58,767 nt of DNA from Bifidobacterium subtile (GTDB lineage: Bacteria > Actinomycetota > Actinomycetes > Actinomycetales > Bifidobacteriaceae), in the NCBI RefSeq assembly GCF_000741775.1, contig NZ_JGZR01000011.1, forward strand, positions 1 through 58,767. Reading direction: 5' to 3'. The notes under the pieces were generated by a model. The model did no database searches and was not told the DNA's origin. It was given only the letters and a program-made list of their open reading frames with translations. Position numbers and translations under genes: made by a program. How positions within the stretch are numbered: the first letter of the stretch is position 1; every line of letters starts with the position of its first letter. This document shows, one piece after another, positions 8,504-16,686 of this stretch.

Positions 8504-10204
8504 ATGACCATCACACAGAACCCCGCGACCGAAGCCCCCTCGCGCCAGACCACGGCGTTGGCGGTCTCGTATCTGCGCGTCTCGACCAAGGAGCAGGCCG
8601 AGCGCGGCGGCCGACAGGAGGGCTTCTCGATCCCGGCGCAGCGGCAGGCGAACCTGCGCAAGGCCCGCGAGCTGGACGCCATCATCGTCGAGGAGTTCGT
8701 GGACGCCGGCGAGTCGGCGCGCAAGGCCGACCGGCCCGAGCTGCTGCGCATGATCGAATACGTCAAGGCCAACGATGTCACGTACTGCATCGTGCACAAG
8801 ATCGACCGGCTGGCCCGCAACCGGGCCGACGACGTGACCATCCATCTTGCGTTGAAGGAGGCCGGGGTCACGCTGGTGTCGGTGACCGAGAACATCGATG
8901 AGACGCCCTCGGGGCTGTTGGTGCACGGCATCATGTCCTCGATCGCCGAGTTCTACAGCCGCAATCTGGCTACTGAGGTGTCCAAGGGCATGACGCAGAA
9001 GGCGGTCACCGGCGGCACCTCGGGCAAGGCCCCGGTCGGCTATCTCAACGTGCGCAAGCGCGACGAGCTGGGACGCGAGATACGCGGGGTCGAGCTCGAC
9101 CCGGAGCGGGCGCCGCTGATCAAGTGGGCGTTCGAGGCGTACGCGACCGGACGGTATTCGACCATCACGCTGCGCGAGGAGCTGATCGACCGGGGCCTGA
9201 CCAGCGTTCCGACACCCAAGCGCCCGGCCAAGGCTCCGGCGCTGTCGTCGGTGCACCGCATCCTGTCCAATCCCTACTACAAAGGGCAGGTCACGTTCAG
9301 GGGCGCGGCCTACGACGGCCTGCACGAGCCCTTGGTGTCCAAAGAAATCTGGTACCGTGTCCAGGCGATCCTGACCGATCATCACCTCTCCGGGGAGAAG
9401 ACGCAGGCCCACGACCATTATCTGAAAGGCAGCATTTATTGCGGTGAGTGTGATTCCCGGCTTATCTTGAGCAATGCGAGGGGCAGCCAGGGCATCATCT
9501 ATCCGTATTTCCTGTGCTCGGGCCGGCATTCCAAGCGCACCAAATGCGAGCGGCATTCCATGTACGTGCCCGACATCGAGGCCGCCGTCGAGGACTACTA
9601 CCGGCGCATCGAGATACCCGAGCACGTCGTCGTCGCCTTGCGCGAACTGGTCGTCTCTGAGTTCGACCAATTGCATGACATCGCCCGCCGGGAGCGCCAC
9701 GCCTACGAAGCCGAGCGAAGCGACCTGCTGGACGAGCGAGGCAAGCTGCTCCAGGCCCACTACGCGGGAGCCATCCCCATCGACCTGCTCAAGAGCGAGC
9801 AGGAGCGCATCAGCCGGCGCCTGGCGTTCCTGGAGGTGCAGATCGAGGCCGGGGACATGGAATACGACCAGGCCAAGGCCCACCTGGACGACTGCCTGAC
9901 TTTGGCGGGCAATTGCTACAAGCTGTATATGAGTCAGGATGATGCGCTGCGACGGACCTGCAATCAGGCGTTCTTCGAGAAGCTGTGGGTGCGGGACGAC
10001 AGTCGTGTCGAGGGGCGATTGGGGGAGCCGTTCAATATCCTCTTCGACCCTGAAATACAAAAACTCGCCCTCCGCCGCAAGGCGGAGAGCGAGTCGGGAA
10101 ATCAAACTTCATTCGTTGCCAGTTTGAACAACGAACATCTGGTGGAGCTGCGGGGAATTGAACCCCGGTCCGATGACCGTACCCTCAGTCTTCTACGTGC
10201 GTAG
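8504..10204 (+). CDS. large serine recombinase (ICE integrase)
   Basis: 566-residue large serine integrase. The N-terminal resolvase domain has YLRVSTKEQ with the likely catalytic Ser27 and the downstream IDRLARN arginine motif. The recombinase domain follows, then a zinc ribbon with CGEC near residue 312 and a second cysteine pair near 335-344, then a long coiled-coil helix (about 375-440). ATG 8504 follows TAAGGAAA. The stop (10202-10204) lies inside ssrA on the opposite strand: the last 21 codons are antisense tmRNA, giving the VELRGIEPRS-type end seen in integrases sitting on RNA genes. This gene and ssrA therefore mark the right end of the ICE. The C-terminus presumably changes on excision. 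Confidence 0.95.
   Translation: MTITQNPATEAPSRQTTALAVSYLRVSTKEQAERGGRQEGFSIPAQRQANLRKARELDAIIVEEFVDAGESARKADRPELLRMIEYVKANDVTYCIVHKIDRLARNRADDVTIHLALKEAGVTLVSVTENIDETPSGLLVHGIMSSIAEFYSRNLATEVSKGMTQKAVTGGTSGKAPVGYLNVRKRDELGREIRGVELDPERAPLIKWAFEAYATGRYSTITLREELIDRGLTSVPTPKRPAKAPALSSVHRILSNPYYKGQVTFRGAAYDGLHEPLVSKEIWYRVQAILTDHHLSGEKTQAHDHYLKGSIYCGECDSRLILSNARGSQGIIYPYFLCSGRHSKRTKCERHSMYVPDIEAAVEDYYRRIEIPEHVVVALRELVVSEFDQLHDIARRERHAYEAERSDLLDERGKLLQAHYAGAIPIDLLKSEQERISRRLAFLEVQIEAGDMEYDQAKAHLDDCLTLAGNCYKLYMSQDDALRRTCNQAFFEKLWVRDDSRVEGRLGEPFNILFDPEIQKLALRRKAESESGNQTSFVASLNNEHLVELRGIEPRSDDRTLSLLRA
10058..10093 (-). terminator. rho-independent terminator of ssrA inside the integrase gene
   Basis: Arms 10064-10076 and 10081-10093 (CTCGCCCTCCGCC against GGCGGAGAGCGAG, one mismatch) form a GC-rich hairpin with a 4-base loop. 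On the minus strand it is followed by TTTTTG. It lies 47 bases past the tmRNA 3' end. It is therefore the likely ssrA terminator, placed antisense within integrase codons. Confidence 0.75.
10112..10135 (-). terminator. short hairpin just after ssrA
   Basis: TTCGTTG (10112-10118) pairs with CAACGAA (10129-10135) around a 10-base loop, directly beyond the mature tmRNA 3' end at 10140. It may help 3' processing or termination. Part of it could also belong to the attachment site. Confidence 0.45.
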
Positions 10205-10533
10205 TCTGCCGGCCGTGTGGCAATTTTTCTGCTCCCATCGTGTCGCAGACGACCGATGGCGGGCATAGCTGCAGAAAAAGTCCCTGAAACGCCCTGCGGC
10301 GCAGCGCTTCAAGCAAGTCCTCTTATAACGCCCAACATCCCCCCGAAGACACGAAGGAGTGGACGGAGCAGCTGCTCACTGGTTAATCCTGACTAAAAAT
10401 CAGGCAGCGAGAGCGAACTCAGTGCGATTAGATTTAGCACTTAATTGTTTGCAGGGGTCATCCACGAGCGGACCCTGCGTTCTCGGCACGCTTCCCTGCG
10501 ACGAACAGGTCACCGTCGAAACCGATCAGCCCC
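10140..10533 (-). ncRNA. ssrA: transfer-messenger RNA (tmRNA)
   Basis: About 394-nt tmRNA that rescues stalled ribosomes. The 5' end begins GGGGCTGATCGG (10533 downward) and pairs with the 3' acceptor ...GCAGCTCCACCA ending at 10140. A T-arm with GGTTCAATTCC is visible next to it. The tag reading frame on the minus strand, 10438 to 10400, starts at GCT and encodes AKSNRTEFALAA then TGA, a bifidobacterial-type tag. The 3' end is overlapped by the last codons of the ICE integrase, so the element inserted at the ssrA 3' end while keeping a complete gene. Confidence 0.97.
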
Positions 10534-10540
10534 ATATTGA

Positions 10541-10546
10541 ATTATC
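10541..10546 (-). promoter_or_regulatory. ssrA -10 box
   Basis: GATAAT on the minus strand ends seven bases before the first tmRNA base at 10533, the expected -10 spacing. A -35 match is poor (TGTCCG at 10564-10569, 17 bases upstream). Confidence 0.6.
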
Positions 10547-10631
10547 AAACCCGGCTTTTCGGCCGGACATTTCACTATATACCGAATTGAACAAATATGC
10601 CAAATGATTGCCTCGACTATGCTGTGAGAAT

Positions 10632-11144
10632 ATGAAAGTCATCTTGCAGCGTGTCAGCCGAGCTAGCGTCGATATCGAAAGCGTCGAGATGCAGGGCACC
10701 GATCTGCACAACGCCGACGCCGGAGACCAGCATGACGCGCAGCCCTACCATGCCGCCATCGGCACCGGATACGTGCTGCTGGTAGGGGTCGCCGACAGCG
10801 ACGGCGAGCGCGAGGTGACGTGGCTCGCGCATAAGATATCGCATCTGCGCGTGTTCGAGGACGAACAGGGCAAAATGAACCGCTCCATCCATGACGTGAA
10901 CGGTCAGGTGCTCTCGATCTCGCAGTTCACGCTTTTCGCCGACGTCAGGCGTGGCAATCGTCCCAGCTTCACGACAGCTGGAAAGCCTGACCATGCCAGG
11001 CGTGTCTGGCTGGCGTTCAACGAGTCGCTGCGCACCGAAGGGCTTACAGTGCAGGAGGGCCGCTTCGGCGCGCACATGCAGATCGCCCTAGTCAACGACG
11101 GCCCCGTGACCATTGTCTTCGACACCGAGGAGATAGGACTGTAA
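10632..11144 (+). CDS. dtd: D-aminoacyl-tRNA deacylase
   Basis: 170-residue DTD-type enzyme that hydrolyses D-aminoacyl-tRNAs (and glycyl-tRNA-Ala) in the cytoplasm. It has the two family signatures: SQFTL in the middle and the C-terminal NDGPVT motif that forms the chiral-selection pocket in the dimer. An extra acidic loop of about 28 residues (roughly 18-45), before the GTGYVLLVGV strand, makes it longer than the usual ~145-150. ATG 10632 begins MKVILQRV as usual; an ATG at 10608 would add eight unlikely residues. No ribosome site precedes 10632, and a TATGCT sequence lies at 10618-10623, so it may be leaderless. Confidence 0.93.
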   Translation: MKVILQRVSRASVDIESVEMQGTDLHNADAGDQHDAQPYHAAIGTGYVLLVGVADSDGEREVTWLAHKISHLRVFEDEQGKMNRSIHDVNGQVLSISQFTLFADVRRGNRPSFTTAGKPDHARRVWLAFNESLRTEGLTVQEGRFGAHMQIALVNDGPVTIVFDTEEIGL

Positions 11145-11241
11145 GTAAGACAGCTCCGAATGCTATGGTCGCATCACAACTCTGGGCACGGCGTCGACCT
11201 TTTGTCAGTATCTGCAAATAACTCCTGCACGCAGCGCCGTC

Positions 11242-11259
11242 AGATGCGTTTCGCGTCTG
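11242..11259. terminator. weak hairpin between convergent dtd and IclR gene
   Basis: AGATGCG and CGCGTCT can pair (one G-U) around a short TTT-containing loop between two convergent gene ends. It has no T-tract, so this is only a possible bidirectional terminator. Confidence 0.25.
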
Positions 11260-11261
11260 CC

Positions 11262-12095
11262 TTATTGCAGATCGCGCGACAGCTCTTCGCCGGCGAGTTT
11301 CAGCCGATTGCGCAGCGCGTCGAGTCGCTCGGAGCCCAGAGCATTGCTGACGAAGGTCAGCGCCAGTCCGGCGATGGGGTAGCCGTTGTAGTCGCGGACG
11401 GCCACTGCGTAGGAATCGAAGCCGGGGGTCACGTCGCCATGCTCTTCGGCGAAGCCTGTCAGCCGTATCGCGTTGAGCAGCGTGCGCAGGTCCCTAGGGG
11501 ATTTGGGCCCGACGCCGGTGCGATCGACGAAGGCGGCGCGGTTGGGGTAGAGCGCATCGACTTGCGCTTGCGACAGTCCTGCGAGCATGGCCCGGCCGCT
11601 GGCGGTCAGATGACTCGGCAGCCGCACGCCGACGCCGGAGACCAGCGGCGGGCGGACCGCGGCTCGCTCCTCAAGCACGTAGACGATCTGCGAGCCATGC
11701 AGCACCGCGAGATGGCCGTTCTCGCCCGTGTCGTCCACGAGTCTGGCCAGCACCGGATGGGCGATGCGCGAGACGCGATGCTGGCGCGAATAGGCTGACC
11801 CCATTTCGAAGGTCTTGAGCCCGATGCCGTAGGTATGCCGGTCCTTGAGACAGGTCACGAAGCCGTGGCGTTCCAGCACGTCAAGCAGCTGATAGACGCT
11901 CGAACGAGGGATATCGAGCGTCTGCGCGAGCATCGCCGCCCGCGTCTCGCCGTGCGTGGCGATGAATTCGAGAATATCCAGCGTGCGCTCGGCCGCCGGC
12001 GTGACGCCATGCGCATGCGGTGAATCGGGCAGGCGCTGCCCTGATTGTTGCGCAGCCGCGTTGCGTTGCGGTGCGTCATTGTTCGTCCCGTTCAC
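11262..12095 (-). CDS. IclR-family transcriptional regulator
   Basis: 277-residue IclR regulator. After a 30-residue polar lead there is a winged helix-turn-helix (about 35-95, with AAMLAQTLDIPRSSVYQLLDVL) and then the C-terminal effector-binding GAF-like domain (GVRLPSHLTASGRAMLAGL, and later TPGFDSYAVAVRD). It is divergent from hutH, so hutH is its likeliest target, with a histidine-related effector (inference). The intergenic space contains two palindromes with a TATT centre (12141-12158 and 12263-12276) that could be its operators. The start at 12095 gives the complete HTH; an internal start is possible. Confidence 0.9.
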   Translation of the reverse strand: MNGTNNDAPQRNAAAQQSGQRLPDSPHAHGVTPAAERTLDILEFIATHGETRAAMLAQTLDIPRSSVYQLLDVLERHGFVTCLKDRHTYGIGLKTFEMGSAYSRQHRVSRIAHPVLARLVDDTGENGHLAVLHGSQIVYVLEERAAVRPPLVSGVGVRLPSHLTASGRAMLAGLSQAQVDALYPNRAAFVDRTGVGPKSPRDLRTLLNAIRLTGFAEEHGDVTPGFDSYAVAVRDYNGYPIAGLALTFVSNALGSERLDALRNRLKLAGEELSRDLQ

Positions 12096-12140
12096 TGCAG
12101 TGGTCCCATTTCATAAGTCGCATGATCGTTACAGACTAAC

Positions 12141-12158
12141 TGTCTGATATTTCGGACA
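12141..12158. promoter_or_regulatory. candidate IclR operator 1
   Basis: TGTCTGATATTTCGGACA is an inverted repeat (7-bp arms, one mismatch, TATT centre), 46 bases upstream of the IclR gene in the divergent regulator-hutH space. Such short palindromes are typical IclR-type sites. Assignment is by position. Confidence 0.45.
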
Positions 12159-12262
12159 CAAAATCAAGCCATGCCGAATCGCGCCAACGCGCGTTCGGCG
12201 AGAATATCGCACAGAGACATAACAAGGCACGTGCGGATTGCACAGCATGACGTATTGCGTCG

Positions 12263-12276
12263 GCACATATTTGTGC
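12263..12276. promoter_or_regulatory. candidate IclR operator 2
   Basis: GCACATATTTGTGC is a perfect 5-bp-arm palindrome with the same TATT centre as the site at 12141, about 122 bases away centre to centre and nearer hutH. The rest of the 315-base gap (12096-12410) shows no gene or recognised RNA. Confidence 0.35.
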
Positions 12277-12410
12277 ACAGAGCAGATAGGTCATATTGCA
12301 TGTCGCACGCCGCAATCGTCCTGTGCGGCTGCCCTGCATCGCGCAGCGCAATTGGGCAGGACAATGGTGCAACGCGGTCTAACCAGCCGTGCACCGGCCT
12401 GCACGAGAAA

Positions 12411-14000
12411 ATGAGGAAACGAGGAACATTGAGCATCGAACAGTCGCAGCAGCAGATGCCAATCAGCGTCGGCATCGGCGCATTGAGTATGGAGGACGTC
12501 ATCGCGGTGGCGCGGCACGGTGCCAAGGTCGCTATCGACGAGCGGGCCCAACGCGAGATGGCCCTGAGCCGCGCGATTATCGAAGACCTGGCTGGCGACA
12601 CGGTGCCGCATTACGGCATCTCCACTGGTTTCGGCGCACTCGCATCCACCTCGATACCGCGCGAGCAGCGCTCGCAGCTGCAGAAGAGCCTGATTCGCTC
12701 GCATGCCGCAGGGGCCGGCCCTGAGGTCGAGCGCGAAGTGGTGCGTGCGCTGCTTGCGCTGCGGCTGTCCACTCTATGCACTGGACGCACCGGCGTGCGC
12801 CCTGAAACCGCGCAGGTCTACGCCGATATGCTCAACGCCGGCATCACGCCCGTGGTCTACGAATACGGCTCGCTCGGCTGCTCCGGAGATCTCGCGCCGC
12901 TTGCCGCCTGCGCGCTCGTGGCTATGGGCGAGGGCGAGGCCTATGACGCCTCCGGGCGCAAGGTGTCTGGCGGCAAGGCCCTCGCTGACGCCGGCATCAC
13001 GCCCGTGGATTTCAAGGAAAAGGAAGGGCTGGCGCTGGTCAACGGCACCGATGGCATGCTTGGCATGCTGTGCATGGCCATCGCCGATCTGCGGCTGCTG
13101 CTCAAGACCGCCGACATCGCCGCTGCGATGAGCGTGGAAGGTATGCTGGGCAATGATCGTGTGTTCGCCGCTGATTTGCAGGCGTTGCGCCCGCATAAGG
13201 GGCAGGCCGCCGCTGCCGCGAACATCGCCGCCATGCTGCATGGCTCCGGGCTGATCGAAGCGGGCAGGCCCGGTGCGACCGTGCGCGTGCAGGATGCGTA
13301 TTCGCTGCGCTGCACTCCGCAGGTGCACGGCGCGGCCCGCGACACGGTGGAATACGCCGCATCGGTCGCCAATATCGAGCTTGGCTCGGCCATCGACAAC
13401 CCCTGCGTGACCCTTGACGGCCGCGTTGAGTCCAACGGCAACTTCCATGGCGCTCCGCTGGCCTATGTGCTCGATTTTCTGGCGATTCCCACGGCCGATG
13501 CGGCGTCGATCAGCGAACGGCGCACCGACCGTTTCCTCGACACATCGCGCAATCGCGGGCTGCCGGCGTTCCTGGCGGGCGATCCGGGCGTGGATTCCGG
13601 GCTGATGATCGCCCAGTACACGGCTGCCGGCATGGTTTCCGAGATGAAGCGCAATGCAGTGCCGGCCTCCGTGGACTCGATCCCCAGCTCGGCCATGCAG
13701 GAGGACCATGTCTCGATGGGGTGGGCCGCCGCGCGCAAGCTGCGCCGCTCGATTCCTGCCTTCGCCCGCGTGCTGGCCATCGAGCTCATCTGCTCCGCAC
13801 GGTCGTACGACTTCCGCAAGCCATACCAGCCTGGCGCTGCCGGTGCTGCTGTGTATCAGGTGGTGCGCAAATCCGCAGGCGAGGTCGGCCCGGAGAGGCG
13901 CGATATCTGGACCACGCCGCAGATCGAGGGCGTCGCCGCGTCGATTATGAGCGGCGAGGTGCTCGCCGCCGCGCAATCGGCCGTCGGGGCGCTGCGCTGA
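12411..14000 (+). CDS. hutH: histidine ammonia-lyase
   Basis: Enzyme removing ammonia from L-histidine to give urocanate, the first step of histidine breakdown. The MIO cofactor tripeptide is Cys157-Ser158-Gly159 within GSLGCSGDLAPLA; Cys instead of Ala is known in actinobacterial enzymes. NPCVTLDGRVESNGNFHG and other family blocks are intact. From ATG 12411 it has 529 residues; TTG 12429, behind an AAACGAGG site, and ATG 12456 are credible alternatives and closer to the usual 500-515. No hutU or hutI is nearby, so the pathway is incomplete locally. Probably controlled by the divergent IclR protein. Confidence 0.93.
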   Translation: MRKRGTLSIEQSQQQMPISVGIGALSMEDVIAVARHGAKVAIDERAQREMALSRAIIEDLAGDTVPHYGISTGFGALASTSIPREQRSQLQKSLIRSHAAGAGPEVEREVVRALLALRLSTLCTGRTGVRPETAQVYADMLNAGITPVVYEYGSLGCSGDLAPLAACALVAMGEGEAYDASGRKVSGGKALADAGITPVDFKEKEGLALVNGTDGMLGMLCMAIADLRLLLKTADIAAAMSVEGMLGNDRVFAADLQALRPHKGQAAAAANIAAMLHGSGLIEAGRPGATVRVQDAYSLRCTPQVHGAARDTVEYAASVANIELGSAIDNPCVTLDGRVESNGNFHGAPLAYVLDFLAIPTADAASISERRTDRFLDTSRNRGLPAFLAGDPGVDSGLMIAQYTAAGMVSEMKRNAVPASVDSIPSSAMQEDHVSMGWAAARKLRRSIPAFARVLAIELICSARSYDFRKPYQPGAAGAAVYQVVRKSAGEVGPERRDIWTTPQIEGVAASIMSGEVLAAAQSAVGALR

Positions 14001-14297
14001 CGGGTTGAGCGACAAGCCTCGCGTTGCGCGTAACCAATCTTGCGTCGTGCGGCACAACCTGCCTTGCGCTGAGGGAGACAATAGGGCTTGGTGGAAGCTC
14101 AAGGGCCACGGCCGCAAGCTTTGGCTACAGGTGCAATGCGGTGTTCTCGTGGTTCCTGCAAGGGCGTTGCTGCAGCGCACACGTGCATTCGGCTGATTGT
14201 CGGATGCTCCGTCGCATCTGTGTCCGGCCTACTATGATCGGGACTGTTTGCAGCATCCGCGCATGGGCGTGGGCACGGGAGTCAGGGAAGGTTTGGC

Positions 14298-14915
14298 ATG
14301 ACCGAAGCGATTGACGATAATGATGGAGCGATGCGCGGCGATGCGCATGCGATGAGCCGTTTTGCATCAAGCTCGGCTGAATCCACGCTTGGTGCTGACG
14401 ACAAGACTGCTGAAGCTACTGCTACTGCTGCTGATGTTGATGCTGACGCTGCGGACGGCATCGCGCTGAGCTTCGCCGACACGCGCGATTTGGCTGCGGA
14501 GCAGCTGGTGGAGATCTTGCGCGAGCGAGTGCGCGTCTTCGTGGTCGAGCAGACTTGCCCGTATCAGGAGGTCGATGACAGGGATCTCGCCGCTCGGCAC
14601 GTCATGCTCAGGTGCGGCGGTCGACTCGTCGCCTACGCGCGGATTATCCCGCACGATGACGGCGTGCATATGAGCCTTGGACGGGTGCTTGTCGTCAAGG
14701 AGTTTCGCGGCCGCGGGCTGGCGCGCCGGCTGCTGCGCGCGGGAATCGATGAGATATGGCGGCTCTACCCGGGCACCGGCATCGAGATAGCGGCGCAGCA
14801 CAGGCTCAAGGACTTCTATGGGTCCTTCGGCTTCACCCCGGTTTCGCCGGTCTATCTGGAAGACGGCATTCCCCATGTCGATATGGTGCTTGAGACCGAG
14901 GCCATGCACCAATAG
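14298..14915 (+). CDS. ElaA-like GNAT N-acetyltransferase
   Basis: 205-residue protein with an acidic, Ala/Asp-rich N-terminal region (about 1-55) and an ElaA-type GNAT domain after it. VRVFVVEQTCPYQEVDDRD is the ElaA signature, and VVKEFRGRGLARRLL is the acetyl-CoA pyrophosphate loop (R-G-x-G-L-A type). Cytosolic; the acceptor substrate is unknown. ATG 14298 follows GGAAGG. A TACTAT -10-like sequence lies about 70 bases upstream. It is convergent with the FHS permease gene, and three large inverted repeats lie between them. The 297-base gap from hutH holds no convincing gene. Confidence 0.85.
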   Translation: MTEAIDDNDGAMRGDAHAMSRFASSSAESTLGADDKTAEATATAADVDADAADGIALSFADTRDLAAEQLVEILRERVRVFVVEQTCPYQEVDDRDLAARHVMLRCGGRLVAYARIIPHDDGVHMSLGRVLVVKEFRGRGLARRLLRAGIDEIWRLYPGTGIEIAAQHRLKDFYGSFGFTPVSPVYLEDGIPHVDMVLETEAMHQ

Positions 14916-14970
14916 GCTATGGACCTCGGCGTTCCGTAGTGCCGATTACTGCCCGGTCACCTGGATGGAT

Positions 14971-15032
14971 GGCCGGTACTGGCCGGATTCGCGTTTCCCA
15001 ATGGAGTAACGCACGAATCCGGCCAGTACCGA
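14971..15032. repeat. inverted repeat with second half-copy
   Basis: CGGTACTGGCCGGATTCG pairs perfectly with CGAATCCGGCCAGTACCG across a short loop, forming an 18-bp stem. The right arm, with its preceding AACGCA, recurs imperfectly around 15082-15104 (AACGCACGAATCTGTCCAGTA). It lies downstream of the GNAT gene and could act as a terminator or be a repeat-family copy. Confidence 0.7.
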
Positions 15033-15159
15033 TGCCGAATAGCCCGATAATGGATGGATTGCTGCGTTCCCACGTGCATAAACGCACGAATCTGTCCAGT
15101 AGCCTGGGCTGGTGGGGGATTTGGGTCGGGCTGGCTGGCCGCAAACCGTCCGCAACACG

Positions 15160-15215
15160 CAGAAAATCCTAGGATGCGATGCCATCAATCGATGCACCGA
15201 TCCTAGGATTTTCTG
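15160..15215. terminator. bidirectional terminator hairpin
   Basis: CAGAAAATCCTAGGAT (15160-15175) pairs perfectly with ATCCTAGGATTTTCTG (15200-15215). The outer A/T bases give a U-run on either strand. It separates the convergent GNAT and permease genes. Confidence 0.7.
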
Positions 15216-15221
15216 TAAGCC

Positions 15222-15268
15222 CCTATGTCAGGCGAGTGAGGGCGGTTTGCCTCCTCGCCTGACATAGG
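15222..15268 (-). terminator. terminator hairpin after the FHS permease gene
   Basis: CCTATGTCAGGCGAG (15222-15236) pairs perfectly with CTCGCCTGACATAGG (15254-15268), ten bases past the permease stop on the minus strand. No separate U-tract is seen. Confidence 0.6.
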
Positions 15269-15277
15269 CAGTCAAAC

Positions 15278-16510
15278 TCAAGCCGCCTTGCGCGTCTCGA
15301 GCAGACGATAGAGCAGACCCACGATCATGACGTAGGCCACGCCGATGGCCATGATGATGATCGAGCCGATCTGACCCATCGCATCGGAAGCAGCGCCCAT
15401 GATGGGCGGGAACAGTGCACCGCCGATCAGGCCCATGATCATCAGGCCCGAAACCTCGTTCTGGCGCTTGGGCTGGTTGAGCAGCGCCTGCGAGAGGAAG
15501 AGGGAGAACACGTTGGAGTTGCCGAAGCCGACGAGCGCCACCGCGACGTAGAACAGCCACTGCGGCGGGTTGTTCGTAATCGTGGAGAACACGCCGAAGC
15601 AGATCGCCGAAAGCACCAGAATGCCGCCGCAGATACGCAGCGCCAGCTTGTTGCTCATGCGCTGCAGCACAATGCTGCCGGTGAAGCAGCCCAGCGTACG
15701 GAAGGCGAAGTACACGGAGGTCGCGCCGCCCGCGATGGCCAGCGGAACGCCGGTATGCTCCATCAGGATGCGTGGCGCCTGTGCGTTGATGCCGACGTCG
15801 ATGCCGACATGGCACACGATGCCCAGGAAGCACAGCAGCACGACACGGTTGCCGAGCAGCTTGAGGCAGCCGATGATCGTGGGGTTCGTGACCTCTTCGG
15901 CCGGCTCTTCGATCTGATCGAACCACAGGGCGACGCACACAACGACGCCGATGATCAGGTAGATGACGTAGAGCACCCACCATGCGTGATTGAGCTGCGA
16001 GAAGCCCCAGCCCGCGATGATCGGAGCGAAGAAGGAAGCGAAGCCCTTGACGAACTGCCCGGTGGTCAGCGTGGAAGCGAGCTTGTCTCCCTTGACAAAC
16101 AGCGTCATCAGCGGGTTGAGCGCTACTTGCATGATCGTATTGCCCACGCCCAGCAGGATGAAGGAAACGATCATCGTCCACAGACGCGCGGTGCCCGACA
16201 GCGCAAGATAGGCGAGAATCGGCAGCAGCATGGCGAACAGGGTGACGACGATCGAGAGGACCGCTGTCTTGCGCTTGCCGATCCGGTGCATCATCACACC
16301 GGTGGGCACTGAGAAGATGAAGAACCAGAAGAACACCATCGTGGTGAACAGGTTCGTTTGGGAATCGGAGAGATTGAACTCAGGTTTGATGTAGTTGGTG
16401 GCGGTGCCGACGAGGTCGACGAAGCCCATGACGAAAAAGGCCGACATGACGGGCACCAGGGCTTTGAATCCCTTGGACTTGCCAGCCGGCTGGGCGGTTG
16501 TGGCGCTCAT
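15278..16510 (-). CDS. FHS/FucP-type sugar:H+ symporter (MFS)
   Basis: 410-residue transporter with about 12 membrane segments. It belongs to the FHS (FucP/GluP) branch of MFS by its general sequence and by blocks such as GVMMHRIGKRKT and GIVCHVGIDVGINAQAPRI. It probably imports a monosaccharide by proton symport; with the fructokinase and ROK regulator beside it, fructose is the likeliest substrate (inference). ATG 16510 (MSATTAQ) has GAGAAAG upstream and is preferred over an upstream in-frame start that adds 39 polar residues. Third gene of a minus-strand operon, 176 bases after the kinase gene, ending at a strong hairpin. Confidence 0.88.
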   Translation of the reverse strand: MSATTAQPAGKSKGFKALVPVMSAFFVMGFVDLVGTATNYIKPEFNLSDSQTNLFTTMVFFWFFIFSVPTGVMMHRIGKRKTAVLSIVVTLFAMLLPILAYLALSGTARLWTMIVSFILLGVGNTIMQVALNPLMTLFVKGDKLASTLTTGQFVKGFASFFAPIIAGWGFSQLNHAWWVLYVIYLIIGVVVCVALWFDQIEEPAEEVTNPTIIGCLKLLGNRVVLLCFLGIVCHVGIDVGINAQAPRILMEHTGVPLAIAGGATSVYFAFRTLGCFTGSIVLQRMSNKLALRICGGILVLSAICFGVFSTITNNPPQWLFYVAVALVGFGNSNVFSLFLSQALLNQPKRQNEVSGLMIMGLIGGALFPPIMGAASDAMGQIGSIIIMAIGVAYVMIVGLLYRLLETRKAA

Positions 16511-16686
16511 GGCTTTCTCTTTCTCTTTTATTGATACGCGATTGATATGAGATCGTTGCGGGTATGCGAGTCTGCGGCTGCGTGCCGACACGGTCTCAGG
16601 CCGCTGCGGCACTTCCGAGGTCGTCATGAATACGTGGAATGCGGCGCATTCGCGACGGCCTCGGAAAAAAGGTCGTGACGCTCGCT

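Noticed and set aside
10359..10607. 82-codon plus-strand frame upstream of dtd
   Set aside because: It is antisense to most of ssrA; tmRNA explains the sequence and no ribosome site supports the frame.
12867..12887. Cys-Ser-Gly instead of Ala-Ser-Gly for the MIO group of histidine ammonia-lyase
   Set aside because: Cys at this position is known in actinobacterial enzymes, so it is not a defect.
14005..14196. 63-codon frame after hutH
   Set aside because: No ribosome site, no recognisable protein pattern, and weak codon bias.
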